Below are positions 11,069 through 21,221 of a stretch of 64,000 bases of DNA, in pieces; position 1 is the first letter of the stretch; each line of letters opens with the position of its first letter. The DNA comes from Ophiura sarsii. Taxonomy: Eukaryota > Echinodermata > Ophiuroidea > Amphilepidida > Ophiuridae. The notes beneath the pieces are model-generated. The model saw only the letters and a list, made by a program, of their open reading frames with translations. It did not search any database and was not told the DNA's origin. The stretch covers positions 4,838,075-4,902,074 of the forward strand of contig CM069446.1 in assembly GCA_035610835.1 (NCBI GenBank). Direction: 5' to 3'. The translations under genes and the position numbers were made by a program.

Positions 11069-11559
11069 TTAAGCAGAATAATGAGAGCGTTTATTATGTT
11101 AATCTCTCACAACTACCAACGTGATTGAAAAAGCAATACCGGTATAAGTGCATGTGGTACAGTTTATTGTAACGTATTTTTAATAGAACTGTGTATTTAA
11201 AAAACAAAATTACCCACACAAAAATAAAGTTTATAGGTAGGCCTATGCGACATGCAAAAATGCGAATAGTCTATATATTTTTGTTATGGAGTTTTTGGTC
11301 CACTTTTCTTTATTTATTTGCTCTTTCGGGGCCAATTGTTCGGACAACTAAAATAAATTTTATAAAATGGGCTCATCGCGTAGGGTTAAAACCACATAGG
11401 ACATCTAAAACCAAAGAGATGCATTTCAATTGAAACATTGACTTTTAAGGTACAAAGGAACAATCAATTTACAAGTGAAAATACGTCATTTTAAAGCTTG
11501 GTTCATAAAAAACTTTGTAATGTTTTCGGTTATATGGTAGCAGGTTCCATTTGTGTGTG

Positions 11560-11860
11560 GGAATATGGCCGGCTGTTAATTCAGTTGTCTTTGAATAGGG
11601 CACACCGGGCATATAACGTGTAAGTTATAATTCTTTGAAAAGGCAACCTGTACATCTACAGGGATTCCTAAAATGTCTAAGCTCTGTTTGTGTGGAGTTT
11701 TCTGATAATACAATGGGGATTACGATCGTGTTTATAAATTCAAACGAGGCGAAACGAGTTGTTCATTGCAACAAACGCTTGATATTAGACAAGTCTCGTG
11801 TCCAGGCCAGAAGTTCAACTGTCTTTAAGATAATAATATGTCATAATGTTAATCTGTACG
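11560..11860 (+). repeat. Dispersed repeat R3, copy 1
   Basis: Similar in order to 16350-16620: GGGCAC, TATAA, CATCTACAGG / GGTCTACATTG, CCTAAAATGTSTA, TTTGTGTGGAGTTT / TTTGTGGAACTTT, ATGGGGATTACGATCGTG / TGGGGATTCCAATCGTG, and GACAAGYCTCRTGTCC. A forward frame of 82 codons (11635-11883) is not conserved in the second copy. Confidence 0.55.
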
Positions 11861-11883
11861 TGCCTATCTTCCGGGAACATTAA

Positions 11884-12229
11884 AGGTAGATGTTCCGATT
11901 TTCAACCTAAAGTTTTCTATTCTACATGAAAGGTCATCCTTAAGAAAGTCGTATTCCAAAGTTTGAGTTGCATAACTCTATTGGTTCTTATTTTAGACGC
12001 ACAAGATGCCGTGAAATGTGCCCATTGAGTTGTACACAAACTATATTGGTGGTTACCACCTTTCGCGGTAATTCGATGCTATTTCACTGATTTCTTCGTA
12101 ATCATACTGATTTGGACCGTCAAATTTCAGTATGTTAATTAGAAAAATATGATCTTTCATATGATATGAAAATCTCTTATATGTTTGAGAAAAATATGTG
12201 TTATGAAAATGTGATCGGGTCATCTACCT
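11884..12229. mobile_element. TTAA-flanked MITE, family K2 (copy 1)
   Basis: TTAA borders both ends (11880-11883 and 12230-12233). The terminal inverted repeats are AGGTAGATGTTCCGATTTTC on the left and CGATCGGGTCATCTACCT-like text on the right. Inner text (GAAAGGTCATCCTTAAGAAA, TTTGAGTTGCATAACTC, GTCCATTGAGTTG-like) matches 63055-63343. No coding capacity. The TTAA target and AGG start suggest a Kolobok/piggyBac-type non-autonomous element. Confidence 0.75.
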
Positions 12230-12269
12230 TTAAGACGAATATCGAATGGTCAATCAATGGAGATTGGCC

Positions 12270-12660
12270 ATCGTATAACAATTGATCACATCTAAGGCAG
12301 GTTGGTGTTGGAGGCGTATGCTTCGTATCGTATGGACAATGAGAAGGACCAATGCCAGTATTATTGAAGAAATAGGGGTGTCTAAACGACTTCTTCATGC
12401 TATTAACACCCAAATGCTGAGCTACTTCGGCCATATTTCACCTCGCAAGGGTAACAACCTAGAGAAGATGATCATGCAAGGCATGATTGAAGGGAAGCGC
12501 AAGAGAGGCAGACCTCGTTCCCGGTGGAATGACCAAATAAAATTGATTACTGGACACCCTCTCCGTGATTGTTACTCCTTTGCTGAAAATCGTTATTTGT
12601 GGCGTAGTATCTGTAAGGTCACGAGCTGTCAGTCATGACAGGACCGAACCAACCAACCAA
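12270..12660 (+). pseudogene. RTE-like LINE fragment, reverse transcriptase C-terminal region
   Basis: A 118-codon frame (12282-12638) matches the extreme C-terminal region of RTE/BovB-type and related non-LTR reverse transcriptase polyproteins. It shows CWRRMLRI near residues 9-16, a YFGHI segment near 48-52, and the basic signature GKRKRGRPRSRW at residues 71-82 followed by a LWRS-type tail. The 5' end is truncated: endonuclease and RT catalytic domains are absent. The stop is followed by a short CCAA-type repeat (about 12647-12664), in keeping with a LINE 3' tail. It is the 3' stub of a dead insertion, not a gene. Confidence 0.8.
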
Positions 12661-12840
12661 CCAAGGCAGGAACATATCCGTATTATTGGGGAACTATTGC
12701 AATACATTTCTTCGTGCATATGTTCATATTATAACCAGAATAACTCAACATACCCCATTTTGGGGCAACATACCTTATTTTGCGGCACATTCGAAAAAGA
12801 GTAGACATTCTAACTTGTACTACACATTCCAAGGAATCTA

Positions 12841-13506
12841 CAGGGTGAGTCAAAAAGACTGCAATAGTGGAAAGAAGCCATTTTGTTTTCAAAACCAAAA
12901 TGAATTTTAAAGCTTTTTAAACGTTGCAAGAATGATGTATTTAATCCTAACTTTGTGTGGAAAAAATGAAGTCGATGGCATTTTTCGTTTGTCTTTGGTG
13001 ACCCTCTTTGCTGCACAACCAAACGTACCTGTTTGTCCACGAGCACAGTGATTTTCATTTGAAATGGCACACATGGCATTTTCATATTTGAATATCCCGC
13101 CAACAACAAAAATGGAAAATTTCAGTTTTTTATTAAAATTTAGAACATTATACGCTTTCATAGGATGGGTATGATTATAATTGATTATGCTAACTCACAT
13201 GTAAACAAGAAAGGATGCATCAAATTCCAATAACATCACAAATGAACTCAAGTTTCCAAATTTGAATGAGAGGCACATTTTCTGATCTGATGCATATTTG
13301 GGGTATCTCATGGACAAACGTGTGAAATGGGTGCACTGGTCAAAAGGATCACCAAAGGCAAACAGAAAATGATATCGACTTCATTTGTTCACGCAAAGTT
13401 AGGATTAAATATATCATTCTTGCAACGTTTAAACTTTTAAAATTCATTTTGGTTTTGAAAACAAAATGGCTTCTTTGCACTATTGCAGTCTATTTGACTC
13501 ACCCTG
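12841..13506. mobile_element. TA-flanked MITE, TIR CAGGGTGAGTCAAAAAGACT
   Basis: Long terminal inverted repeats of about 180-200 bp: the left arm from 12841 (CAGGGTGAGTCAAA, then GAAGCCATTTTGTTTTC, then AACGTTGCAAGAATGATGTA) is mirrored in the right arm ending TTTGACTCACCCTG at 13506. TA flanks both ends (12839-12840, 13507-13508). The 666-bp length and lack of a transposase frame mark it as non-autonomous. The CAGGGTG start is common in Tc1/mariner-like elements. Frames read from the arms (for example 12810-13161 on the minus strand) are non-coding artefacts. Confidence 0.85.
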
Positions 13507-13508
13507 TA

Positions 13509-13987
13509 TTGGTACATGTACAATTGGATTTTCAAAACGATAATGCAAGTTCAAAACGATAATGCAACGCACAAGCATCATGCATATTTTGATACAATGT
13601 TACCATGGTTACAATTCAAAAGTAATGGATGTTGTTAAACATGGTGACACATATTATCAATGCATTTGGGAATATATTCATGTCAAACAAATATGGCGTT
13701 AGGTACCTAATTTGCATATTTGAGATTTGAATAATTAATTAGCTAATCTGCATATTTGATTAGATATCGAACTGATTGTATGTTTAAAATATACATCTTA
13801 GCATATAGGCTTATTAAGCCTGGTCCGAGCATTTTGCTTGAGCGTGTGTCCGTATGGACCGACCGTGTAAACAAGCTAACAAACAAACAAACAGGTAACC
13901 ATCACACTAAAATGTCATTAGTTAACTAGTCACAGAACTTGACATATTTAGTTACGCATATTTAATTAGCTGGACAATTCCCCTCCC

Positions 13988-13988
<1 letters not shown>
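13509..13988. other. AT-rich DNA, nothing identified
   Basis: Contains a small tandem of TTCAAAACGATAATGCAA (about 13531-13566) and repeated TTTGCATATTTGA / CTGCATATTTGATT phrases. No gene or element boundary was recognised. Confidence 0.45.
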
Positions 13989-14032
<44 letters not shown>

Positions 14033-14284
14033 ACTGACGTCGTGTCGGTTGGCACTGTCGGTTCATTTGACAAGAGGAATCATGGAATTATGATGGTCAA
14101 AAGTACACAGATGGAAAATATTCGCGCGCTACGGGCGCATATGCCCCCATAATACAATTTTTGTGGGTACAAGCTTGTTTAGAGCCAAAATGTATCTACG
14201 CGCGTATATCTTTTGTCAGAACAATCTTGTCGGTTCACTTTCATTTCTTGCCCCCACAATATCACAAAAATAGCTACGCCACTG
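13989..14284 (-). mobile_element. CAGTGGCGTAGC-type element, one end only
   Basis: The right end GCTACGCCACTG (14273-14284) is the complement of CAGTGGCGTAGC, the terminus also seen at 48520, 54431/54779 and 43925. The body runs to an uninterrupted C41 run at 13989-14029. No opposite CAGTGGCG end is visible to the left, so the copy is truncated or its left end was lost at the C run. Confidence 0.6.
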
Positions 14285-14439
14285 GATTAACATGATTCTT
14301 GCACCAAATTAAAAATACACTCACGTTCTTTAAAATGACACCAGCCATGTATTTCAAATTTAAGTGTGTTATACCTATTAACAAATGCCGTCATTTCCAC
14401 ACTTGCATAGGGTACCATACACAAGTATAATGATTTCCA

Positions 14440-15010
14440 TGAGGTTTTCCAGCTCCTTTTACAGTAGGTTTATTTAAGTGACATTACGAATGGTTTAACA
14501 TGGATTGTTGATAGAATAGTGATTTTTGTCAGGAAAAGCAAAGTTATACTTGCGCACTTGAAACTATTTCGTTATAACTACTTAAATTAGAACTAAAACG
14601 TCGTCTTCAAAATAAAAGTCTATTAGAAGAGTTAGCATATGACGCACTTGGCTAAAGTGCTATATAACAATTCAAACTGTTTGATATTTTCTTAAGAGCA
14701 TGTGGGGATTCATAGGTGTAGTATATATGATGGCGAAGTCCGCCTTTAATGGTTACCCTACTCTTTGGCCGGTCTTTCACTATGAAAGCACTTGAGATTG
14801 TGATGATTGGCTTAATGCACAGCGCTACAACATCGCTGAATCTTTTGGGATTACCGCTAAGACTCACCCATGTCCTCCTCTAGCTTGCAATATGAAAGGA
14901 ATCACCATCATTGTCATTTCAAAGATAATTTTGATAAGATATTCACAAACACGCAATAACAAGAGACAAACAATCGGATTTGTACAAAAACAATCATAAG
15001 CCCAATTGCG
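14440..15010. repeat. Dispersed repeat R5, copy 1
   Basis: Aligns in the same orientation with 17900-18500. Shared blocks include GCTAAAGTG.TATATAAC, CATGTGGGGATTC.TAGGTGT, ATATATGATGGC.AAGTCCG, GGATTACCGCTA.GA, CCTCCTCTAGC / CTTCCTCTAGC and CACAAACACGCAATAACAA. On the minus strand both copies encode a similar string (HHIY.TYESPH.L.KI.N.LN.Y.AL), open in copy 1 (14652-14867) and interrupted by stops in copy 2. This might be a decayed gene fragment, but I recognise no family. Confidence 0.7.
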
Positions 15011-15436
15011 CTTTTAAATAGGACTGCTGCAATGCGGCATTACACATTATAAACCCAAATGCAACAAGCATCTGTAAATATGTGTTGCATTTGTGTAAAC
15101 TTCATTATTTCAGTTCTTGGATTGAGCTTAAAAATCTGGGAGAAATAACGGGCTCTCGAAAATGAATAATGTATCATGAACCACACTCTCAGAACAGGTA
15201 TTAAAAAACCATGGGTTAAAAGAATGTTGGTTAAAAAGTAGGCTATACTACATTGGTTAAAAATAAAGCGTTGGTTAAAAATTACTTTTGATACTGCGTT
15301 GGTTAAAGAGTAGAAATATAATTCAGTTTTAGTTTATTCAACGTTGGTTAAGGCATCATGATTTTAACCAACAATAGGTCATACCAAGATTCCCGCCAAA
15401 AAAATCAATGGCGAGAAAATATTTTGCGCATATTAT

Positions 15437-15708
15437 TTAGACCACGTCAGAATTTGTATATGAAATCAATCGTGTTATTTTCCGCCCCTGGTATATTGTG
15501 CCCGATATTAGACCAATATTGGTTTTACATTGGCGCTCTTCAATTGGCATCATGTTGCCAAACCAATATTGAACCAACATTGGTTTTACATTGGCGTTCT
15601 TCAATTGGCATTATGCTGGTAACCAATATTGGTCCAATAATTGGCACTATATACTAGGGGCGGAAAATAACACGATTGATTTTGTATACAAATTCTGACG
15701 TGGTCTAA
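15437..15708. mobile_element. Nested inverted-repeat unit with CCAATATTGG motifs
   Basis: Arms of about 50 bp (15437-15487 and 15655-15708) are near-perfect reverse complements, from TTTAGACCACGTCAGAATTT through AATCAATCGTGTTATTTTCC to CGCCCCT. Between them a roughly 66-bp unit containing CCAATATTG, GGTTTTACATTGGCG and CTTCAATTGGCAT is tandemly repeated twice. It lies inside the 15184-16113 element and may be a separate, younger insertion. Confidence 0.75.
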
Positions 15709-15731
15709 AAAATGCGGCCGCTTTACAAGTT

Positions 15732-15763
15732 ATCGCTCCCGGCCTTTTGGCTAGGATCTTGTG
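15732..15763 (+). pseudogene. U2 snRNA 5'-end fragment
   Basis: The stretch ATCGCTCCCGGCCTTTTGGC, then TAGGATCTTGTG, matches the conserved 5' end of metazoan U2 small nuclear RNA with one missing base and a few substitutions over about 32 positions. The branch-point recognition segment (GTAGTA) that should follow is absent, replaced by a CTTGTCC/CTTTGCC repeat, so it cannot be a functional spliceosomal RNA. It is probably a retrotransposed or captured fragment, carried inside a TIR element. Confidence 0.65.
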
Positions 15764-16349
15764 CCTTGTCCTTTGCCTTGTCCTGTCCCTTGTCCTTTGC
15801 CCTTTGCCAAGTCCTGGCCACGGGTTGGCGCCAATATTGAATATTGGGCCAATGAAACATCAATATTGTAATGTTGTCTGGGTTAAAGTTTAGCAACAAA
15901 AAAAGTGTAACCAACATTATTTAACCAACTACTGTTGATTAAACATATTAACCAACAAATGATTACAAATTGTAACCAACCACAGGTTAAAGTGTAGCCA
16001 ACAGCTGTTGGTTGCGGTTTCAACCAACCAATTGTGTGGTTCACCTGGTAACCTCCCGTTGGTTAAAATGTTAACCAACATGGTTAAAGATTTTAACCTT
16101 TGTTCTGAGAGTGCATGTTTCTCAGTTAGATCTGTAAAACGGAAAGTAATACTTCTTGTTAAACTATGTATCAACGCCTGCAAATTGATTGACAATCTTG
16201 TAGGCCTACATAAATAATTCAAATCTGCAATCAAATCCGAAAAAAAATCCATAACCAACTTTTCCACCTTATCCTTATTTCATTGGAGAATGCAATGTCC
16301 AATGTGTGTAGGAAACGCCGACTGTAAATTCAATAGTCTTATATTATTA

Positions 16350-16620
16350 GGGCACCTCGCTAACGGAAGAAATCGCATGCCGGCGATATAAGGTTGTGAT
16401 AATTGTAGTGAAATGGTAAACCCCCAGGTCTACATTGCGTCCTAAAATGTGTATAACTTGTTTTTGTGGAACTTTCCGCTGTTTACACTGGGGATTCCAA
16501 TCGTGATAATAAATTCCGACACGGAGAACATATTTGCATTTTAATAACAAACAGTCACAACGAATGATTAAACGGTTCCGAAATAACGCTGGATATTTGA
16601 CAAGCCTCATGTCCACTAAA
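16350..16620 (+). repeat. Dispersed repeat R3, copy 2
   Basis: Diverged counterpart of 11560-11860; see that entry for the shared landmarks. A minus-strand 89-codon frame here has no counterpart in copy 1. Confidence 0.5.
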
Positions 16621-16799
16621 CATGTTAAAGGGGTTTAACAAGGGGGTTCAACTGACTTGAAGAAAATTGATGGTGCGCAGAGGATCGCTTGTTAGAGGGG
16701 GAACATAAACATTTTGACTGGATTTTAGACATATAATGAATATTTGCGGCCAGTATTTACCTGTATATTTTGTGATATATTTTTGACAGGTTGACAAGC

Positions 16800-17300
16800 C
16801 ATGAAGTTAGTGCTTGTACCATGGACACCCACACCCTGGACCACATGTCGGGACATTGCATAGCCACAAGGCATTCTACAGTGTTGCCACATGTTTTGCA
16901 AATGTTGACTTTCAGCCCCGATTAACACAACTACTTTCAAAAGTCACACTTTGGGATTGTACGTAGTTCCAATCAAGAATTTGAAGACCCAACACCCATT
17001 GACCAAATGCCGGGAGACTTGTGTTTCAGCAAAAGGTAGTCTACAATCGTGCCATATGGCTTGCCATATAGCTTGCCATATTTTCAGCCGCATTGGGCTA
17101 ATTTTTAAAGTATACCTAGAACATCTGCTCTATGGATACTTTATTGTGACTTCTTTCGAGATTTGATCTTTTAATTTTACAAAATCTGAAATATCACTAG
17201 TTTTATAATAAATTATAAGTTTGAATTTCTTATGCTTAACACACTAACTTTCCAAAGTCACACTTTGGGCTTCTAGTTCCACCCAGCAAATTATCCAAGG
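16800..17300. repeat. Diverged tandem with AAAGTCACACTTTGGG
   Basis: The phrase AAAAGTCACACTTTGGGATT (16940s) recurs as CAAAGTCACACTTTGGGCTT (about 17254) with AGTTCC following each. Between them, 16800-16940 and 16960-17110 show weak parallel order (CACCC, GACCACATGTCGGGAC / GACCAAATGCCGGGAG, CATTCTACAGTGTTGCC / AGTCTACAATCGTGCC). This is an old duplication with no recognised identity. Confidence 0.4.
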
Positions 17301-17469
17301 TCAAGGAATGATACCGGACCAACATCAATAAACAGGTGGTGTGAAATAAATGAGAGATTTGGTGTAGGAGGGGGAGATTTATTACCCTGAAAAGACTTGA
17401 AAAGCTTGGTTAGGATAGTTTCAAACTTTTAAGGAATGGGATCGTAATGTCGAAAGTTGAAAACATGTA

Positions 17470-17717
17470 CACTCTTGGAAAAAAGGGTGCTTCAGGGGTT
17501 CTTGGCTGTCCCGTATATGGAACCCTTTAAAGAACCTTTATAGGTTCCACAAAGAACCTTTAAAGGTTCATAAAGAACAAAAAAATGCGTCTTTAGAACC
17601 TCTAAAGGTTCTCTACAGAAGTGTTGGGGGTTCTTTAAATTAAAAGAACCTTTATCCCTGAGGGTTCCATATGCGGGACAGCCAAGAACCCCTGAAGCAT
17701 CCTTTTTTCTAAGAGTG
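17470..17717. mobile_element. 248-bp palindromic MITE, TIR CACTCTTRGAAAAAAGG
   Basis: TA flanks both sides (17468-17469, 17718-17719). The arms are near-perfect inverted copies of about 60 bp: CACTCTTGGAAAAAAGGGTG, CTTCAGGGGTTCTTGGCTGT, CCCGTATATGGAACCCT on the left and their complements on the right. The interior consists of repeated AAAGAACCTTTA / TAAAGGTTC motifs, themselves self-complementary. No coding capacity. It fits the abundant AAGAACC-type MITEs with a TA target; the transposase source is unknown. Confidence 0.9.
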
Positions 17718-17899
17718 TATGGCCTGATTAGGTCGTGGTCCGAACAGCTTATTTTAAACGATGAGTTTTGAAACCAGAAGCCGACCTGCTGATTTGATTG
17801 CAGATATTATATCCCGATAAATATCGTCCATTTCCATACTAATACTTCAAATGTTTACATAGATATAATGTATCTACGAGAGCCATATATTTGTCCAGT

Positions 17900-18500
17900 T
17901 CTGTTTACTTCTTTTTTTTAGTAGTATAATACCAATAGGTTAACATGAATTGTTTGCAAAGTTGTGTTTTGTTTGTCTGTTTGTTTTTCGAGAAGCAAAG
18001 CTCAATTAGTGCACTTGTTATTATGTCTTTAAAACGACATTGTTCTTAAAATAGAACGTAGACTTCGTCTTCAGATTATTGCTAGATGAAGTAACATATG
18101 ACTCATATGCAGGCTTGCTCATATGGCTAAAGTGCCATATAACCATTCAAACCGTTCTATATTTTCATAAGACCATGTGGGGATTCGTAGGTGTGATATA
18201 TATGATGGCCAAGTCCGTATTGGATGTTTACCTTACTCTTCGAATGGTCTGTCACAAGAGATACATCTCTTGAAATTGTGGCGATTGGCTACTGCGCCAC
18301 GCTGCAACACCATTCTGTCGTTTTGGATTACCGCTATGAGCCACCCAGTGTCTTCCTCTAGCATGTAATAATATGGAAATACCCGACTGTTGCCATATCA
18401 GAGATAAAATGGTACACTATGAACACAAACACGCAATAACAACGGAAAAGCGATTGGATATCGAACAGGACAATCTATACGCCCACTTGCTCTTTCAATT
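17900..18500. repeat. Dispersed repeat R5, copy 2
   Basis: Same-orientation counterpart of 14440-15010. The minus-strand equivalent of the copy 1 open frame carries stops here. See copy 1 for shared blocks. Confidence 0.7.
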
Positions 18501-18523
18501 TGGTTTACTTTAATGTAATTATC

Positions 18524-18656
18524 AAAAGAAAAGAAAAGAAAAGAAAAGAAAAGAAAAGAAAAGAAAAGAAAAGAAAAGAAAAGAAAAGAAAAGAAAAGAA
18601 AAGAAAAGAAAAGAAAAGAAAAGAAAAGAAAAGAAAAGAAAAGAAAAGAAAAGAAA
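18524..18656 (+). repeat. (AAAAG)n pentanucleotide microsatellite
   Basis: About 26 uninterrupted AAAAG units. Purine-only on this strand, so it can adopt triplex-like structures. Followed by A-rich sequence. Confidence 0.97.
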
Positions 18657-18659
18657 AAA

Positions 18660-18835
18660 TTAGTTAAACGCGTTTTAAATTACCACCATATCCATTAGCC
18701 ACTTTTAGTAAGTTAGACGCGTGTTTAATTTCAACACATTTTCGAGAAATACGTCTAGTTAAACGATGTGTCTAAAATCAAAGTTAGACGTGTGTTTAGC
18801 TTAAAACCGTGTTTAACTATCATGTGAAAGCAAAT
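18660..18835. mobile_element. Fragment of the GTACGAGAA-ended element family (E)
   Basis: Shares TTAGACGCGTGTTTAA, GTTTAGCTTAAAACCGTGTT and TTTAAACG-type motifs with the two long copies at 42476-43446 and 45926-46836. The terminal TCTCGTAC motifs are missing, so only a subterminal remnant is present. Confidence 0.55.
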
Positions 18836-19059
18836 ACGATATACAAATATATGATAGTTGTAATTAATTACAATACAGATTTAGGCTTCATGGGCTGTCG
18901 TATTTTTTTTGATAATTTCACTCTTCGAAAACATTCCGTAAGTAATACGTACGGCAAGTTCATTATTATAATATCACTGCGACCGTGTCGTCAAAATTCT
19001 TCAGAATATCTGTCAGCGACATCGCGACATGTGCTGTTATGTTATTGATAACTTAAGAG

Positions 19060-19270
19060 ATACTTTTTTCTTCGAACTTTATGCAAGCTTATAATAAAAA
19101 GAATGATAATTCAATAATAAAGTATCGCATTTCTCAGTCCACAGGGATCGCTGCAAGGTTGAGTTACACGCTTCACTATTCATGTCTGTTTAGGGGAGAA
19201 AACTGTATTTGAATAGTGTTTTTTACTCAATGATTAAAATACATCGACCACTTTGGATTCTTTCAAAATA
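19060..19270 (+). repeat. R1-related block, copy 3 (partial)
   Basis: Parallels 20020-20230: GCTTATAATAAAAAGAATG / TCTTATAAAAAAAGAATGGC, ATCGCATTTCTCA / ATCGTATTTCTCA, then the shared GCTGCAAGGTTGAGTTACA, AAACTGTATTTG, and ACATCGACC / GCATTGACC. It corresponds to the 3' part of the R1 family. Confidence 0.6.
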
Positions 19271-19579
19271 TATTAAATAGGAGGCGTTTGAGATCGCTTT
19301 TATAATACGCGTTAACATATATTCCGTGGAAAAAAGTTGGATATTACCTTTTTTTGGAGAAATGCACATAACGAAATGACCAATATATTGAAATAGCTAA
19401 AAATATGTAATATTCATGTCTTCATTAAATTTAGTTATTTCGATTATTTCTGTTTTAAAAACCACTGAAACAAGGAACTTGGATATGTTTACTCACCCCC
19501 TATAACTTGTTATTCTAAGCGATATAACAATGCTCTAATCATAATGCTGGGGCGGGGATTTGACCGGGAGTATACGTGA

Positions 19580-20240
19580 CAATTCATTCAATCATTTAAC
19601 TTTATGAGACAAGTGCCGCAGTGGGTTGTCATTTTATCAGAAATTGCAGGGAATATGAAATCTGTCCAACAAAGTCTTCGTCTATGCTTGTGGCGCACAT
19701 GGCTTAAACACAATTTTTCGCAGGTAAAAGGGTTGAACATAAAGATACTTCTCGAAACGATGGATAAGATTAGGAATTGCCTCTTGACCTTTATATAAAT
19801 CCACTCTAGATGAGACGTCCTCTCATGAACAACACGTACAGAACCAGATTGCACCCTCGCATCCAACCGCGATGATAGGAGGTGAATGCTTTTCTGTCTT
19901 ATTCTATAACCACTAAAACAATCACATTCACATAACGTTTGTATTTTCCTGTTTTTCAATCATACAAATTATATATAAAAAGCGATGAATTTATATTAAA
20001 AGAGATACATGACATTTATTTTCTTCAAACCGTATCCATAAAATCTTATAAAAAAAGAATGGCAATTAACAAATGTATCGTATTTCTCATTCCACCATCA
20101 AACGCTGCAAGGTTGAGTTACAAGCATCAATCCTCATTTCAATTTAAGGTAGGAAACTGTATTTGCACAATGTTATTTGTTTACTAGTTAAATGCATTGA
20201 CCTCATTAGATTATTGCCAAATAGAGATAAAAGGGGCACT
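19580..20240 (+). repeat. R1-related block, copy 4
   Basis: The part around GGTTGAACATAAAGATACTT and CCTCTTGACCTTTATA (19730-19800) resembles 2385-2460 and 6590-6660. The following ATGAACAACACGT (19827) resembles ATGAACGACACGT near 2485. The end, GGGGCACTGAGAGATCGCC at 20231, looks like a K1-type terminus. The 123-codon minus-strand frame (19588-19959) is not conserved between copies, so I leave it out as a gene. Confidence 0.6.
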
Positions 20241-20369
20241 GAGAGATCGCCGAGAAAAGTGAAATTTGGAAAAAATGAATTGTTCCAGTAGATAAGGTAC
20301 GTAGGAACTCTGAAGTGTAATAATTTGTGGGGAAAGGGTTGAATGAAGGTCGCTAGATAGTTCAAATAT

Positions 20370-20745
20370 TGAAGTTCAAATATTTCACATAAATATTTAA
20401 TATAAATTAAACAATTGCATGTCAAAATAAGCAGACAATAATTCTCTATCTAGTCTGTATGAAAGTAAGATGTACGCATTCATGCATGGCTGAGCACATT
20501 CATTAAGCAATGGTAAGGTTCATATTGAGTTCAATCATTAACATTAACATTTGAATGGAGGGATTATCCAATTTGTTACAATCTTCTTCCACAGACCTTG
20601 CCATTGTCAAGTGAATGGGATCTGCCATGCATGAATGATCATGTCTAAATTCCACGTTAAACTGTTAGAGGATTACTTTCTGCTTATTTTGATATACAAT
20701 TATATATATTCTATTAAATATTAATTTGAAATATTTGGACTTTAC
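20370..20745. mobile_element. Two-tier inverted repeat, about 375 bp
   Basis: The outer arms pair TTCAAATATTTCACATAAAT through TCAAAATAAGCAGA (20370-20435) with TCTGCTTATTTTGATATACA through TTTGAAATATTTGGA (20680-20742). The inner arms pair CATTCATGCATGGC...CAATGGTAAGGT (20478-20521) with ACCTTGCCATTG...GCCATGCATGAATG (20596-20637). The structure suggests a MITE or fold-back element; no target duplication was established. Confidence 0.65.
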
Positions 20746-21221
20746 TAAGTGGCAAGGAACTTCTTTGGACGAGTGTAGTCGGTTGCAGCAAATCGTGAAA
20801 TGTTACACGATAGACGGGCAATTAAGGTAAACAGTTTCAGATGATAGTTGGTATATGCCCAAGTATCACGTAGGTGCACAAAACCTGATTTCCATGACAA
20901 TTGAGGGCTCCCTCTTATACGTATCTCTTAATGCCCCTTTAAATAGGAGGCTTTCTGCGATCAGGTATACTGGTATATGTACAACCATACATGCTTTGTT
21001 ACTTAATATTGTGCCATCTTTTGAAATTGTTATCACTATTCTTAAATTGAGGTTGGATTCCCATGAACCCACCTTGACCGTATCTAAGTTAGAAAAATGC
21101 ACAGACCTTTACTAAAATCGAACAGGTATGTTTTTAATTTTCGGGAATTTATTAACCTACTTTTTCGCATTTTGTAATGTATATTTCATAACAGAATTAA
21201 GTAAAGTGATGTGCCGGTATG
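20746..21221. other. Nothing identified
   Basis: AT-rich. The segment near 20905-20945 (GAGGGCTCCC, TCTCTTAATGCCCCTTTAA) resembles the end of a TTAA-type MITE, but the partner end was not found. An 86-codon frame here lacks recognisable features. Confidence 0.35.

Larger units (their letters stand above)
15184..16113. mobile_element. 0.93 kb TIR element rich in GGTTAAA / TTAACC
   Basis: The left end CACTCTCAGAACAGGTATTA and the right end (complement of GTTCTGAGAGTG, ending 16113) are inverted copies. Subterminal regions carry many GTTGGTTAAA motifs on the left and TTTAACCAAC-type motifs on the right, about eight per side, mostly in mirrored orientation. The interior holds a second inverted-repeat unit (15437-15708), a U2 snRNA-like fragment and a short CTTGTCCTTTGCC minisatellite (about 15763-15812). 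No transposase. No clear target duplication was found. Confidence 0.7.

Noticed and set aside
19588..19959. 123-codon minus-strand frame
   Set aside because: It lies in an R1-type repeat whose other copies do not keep the frame.
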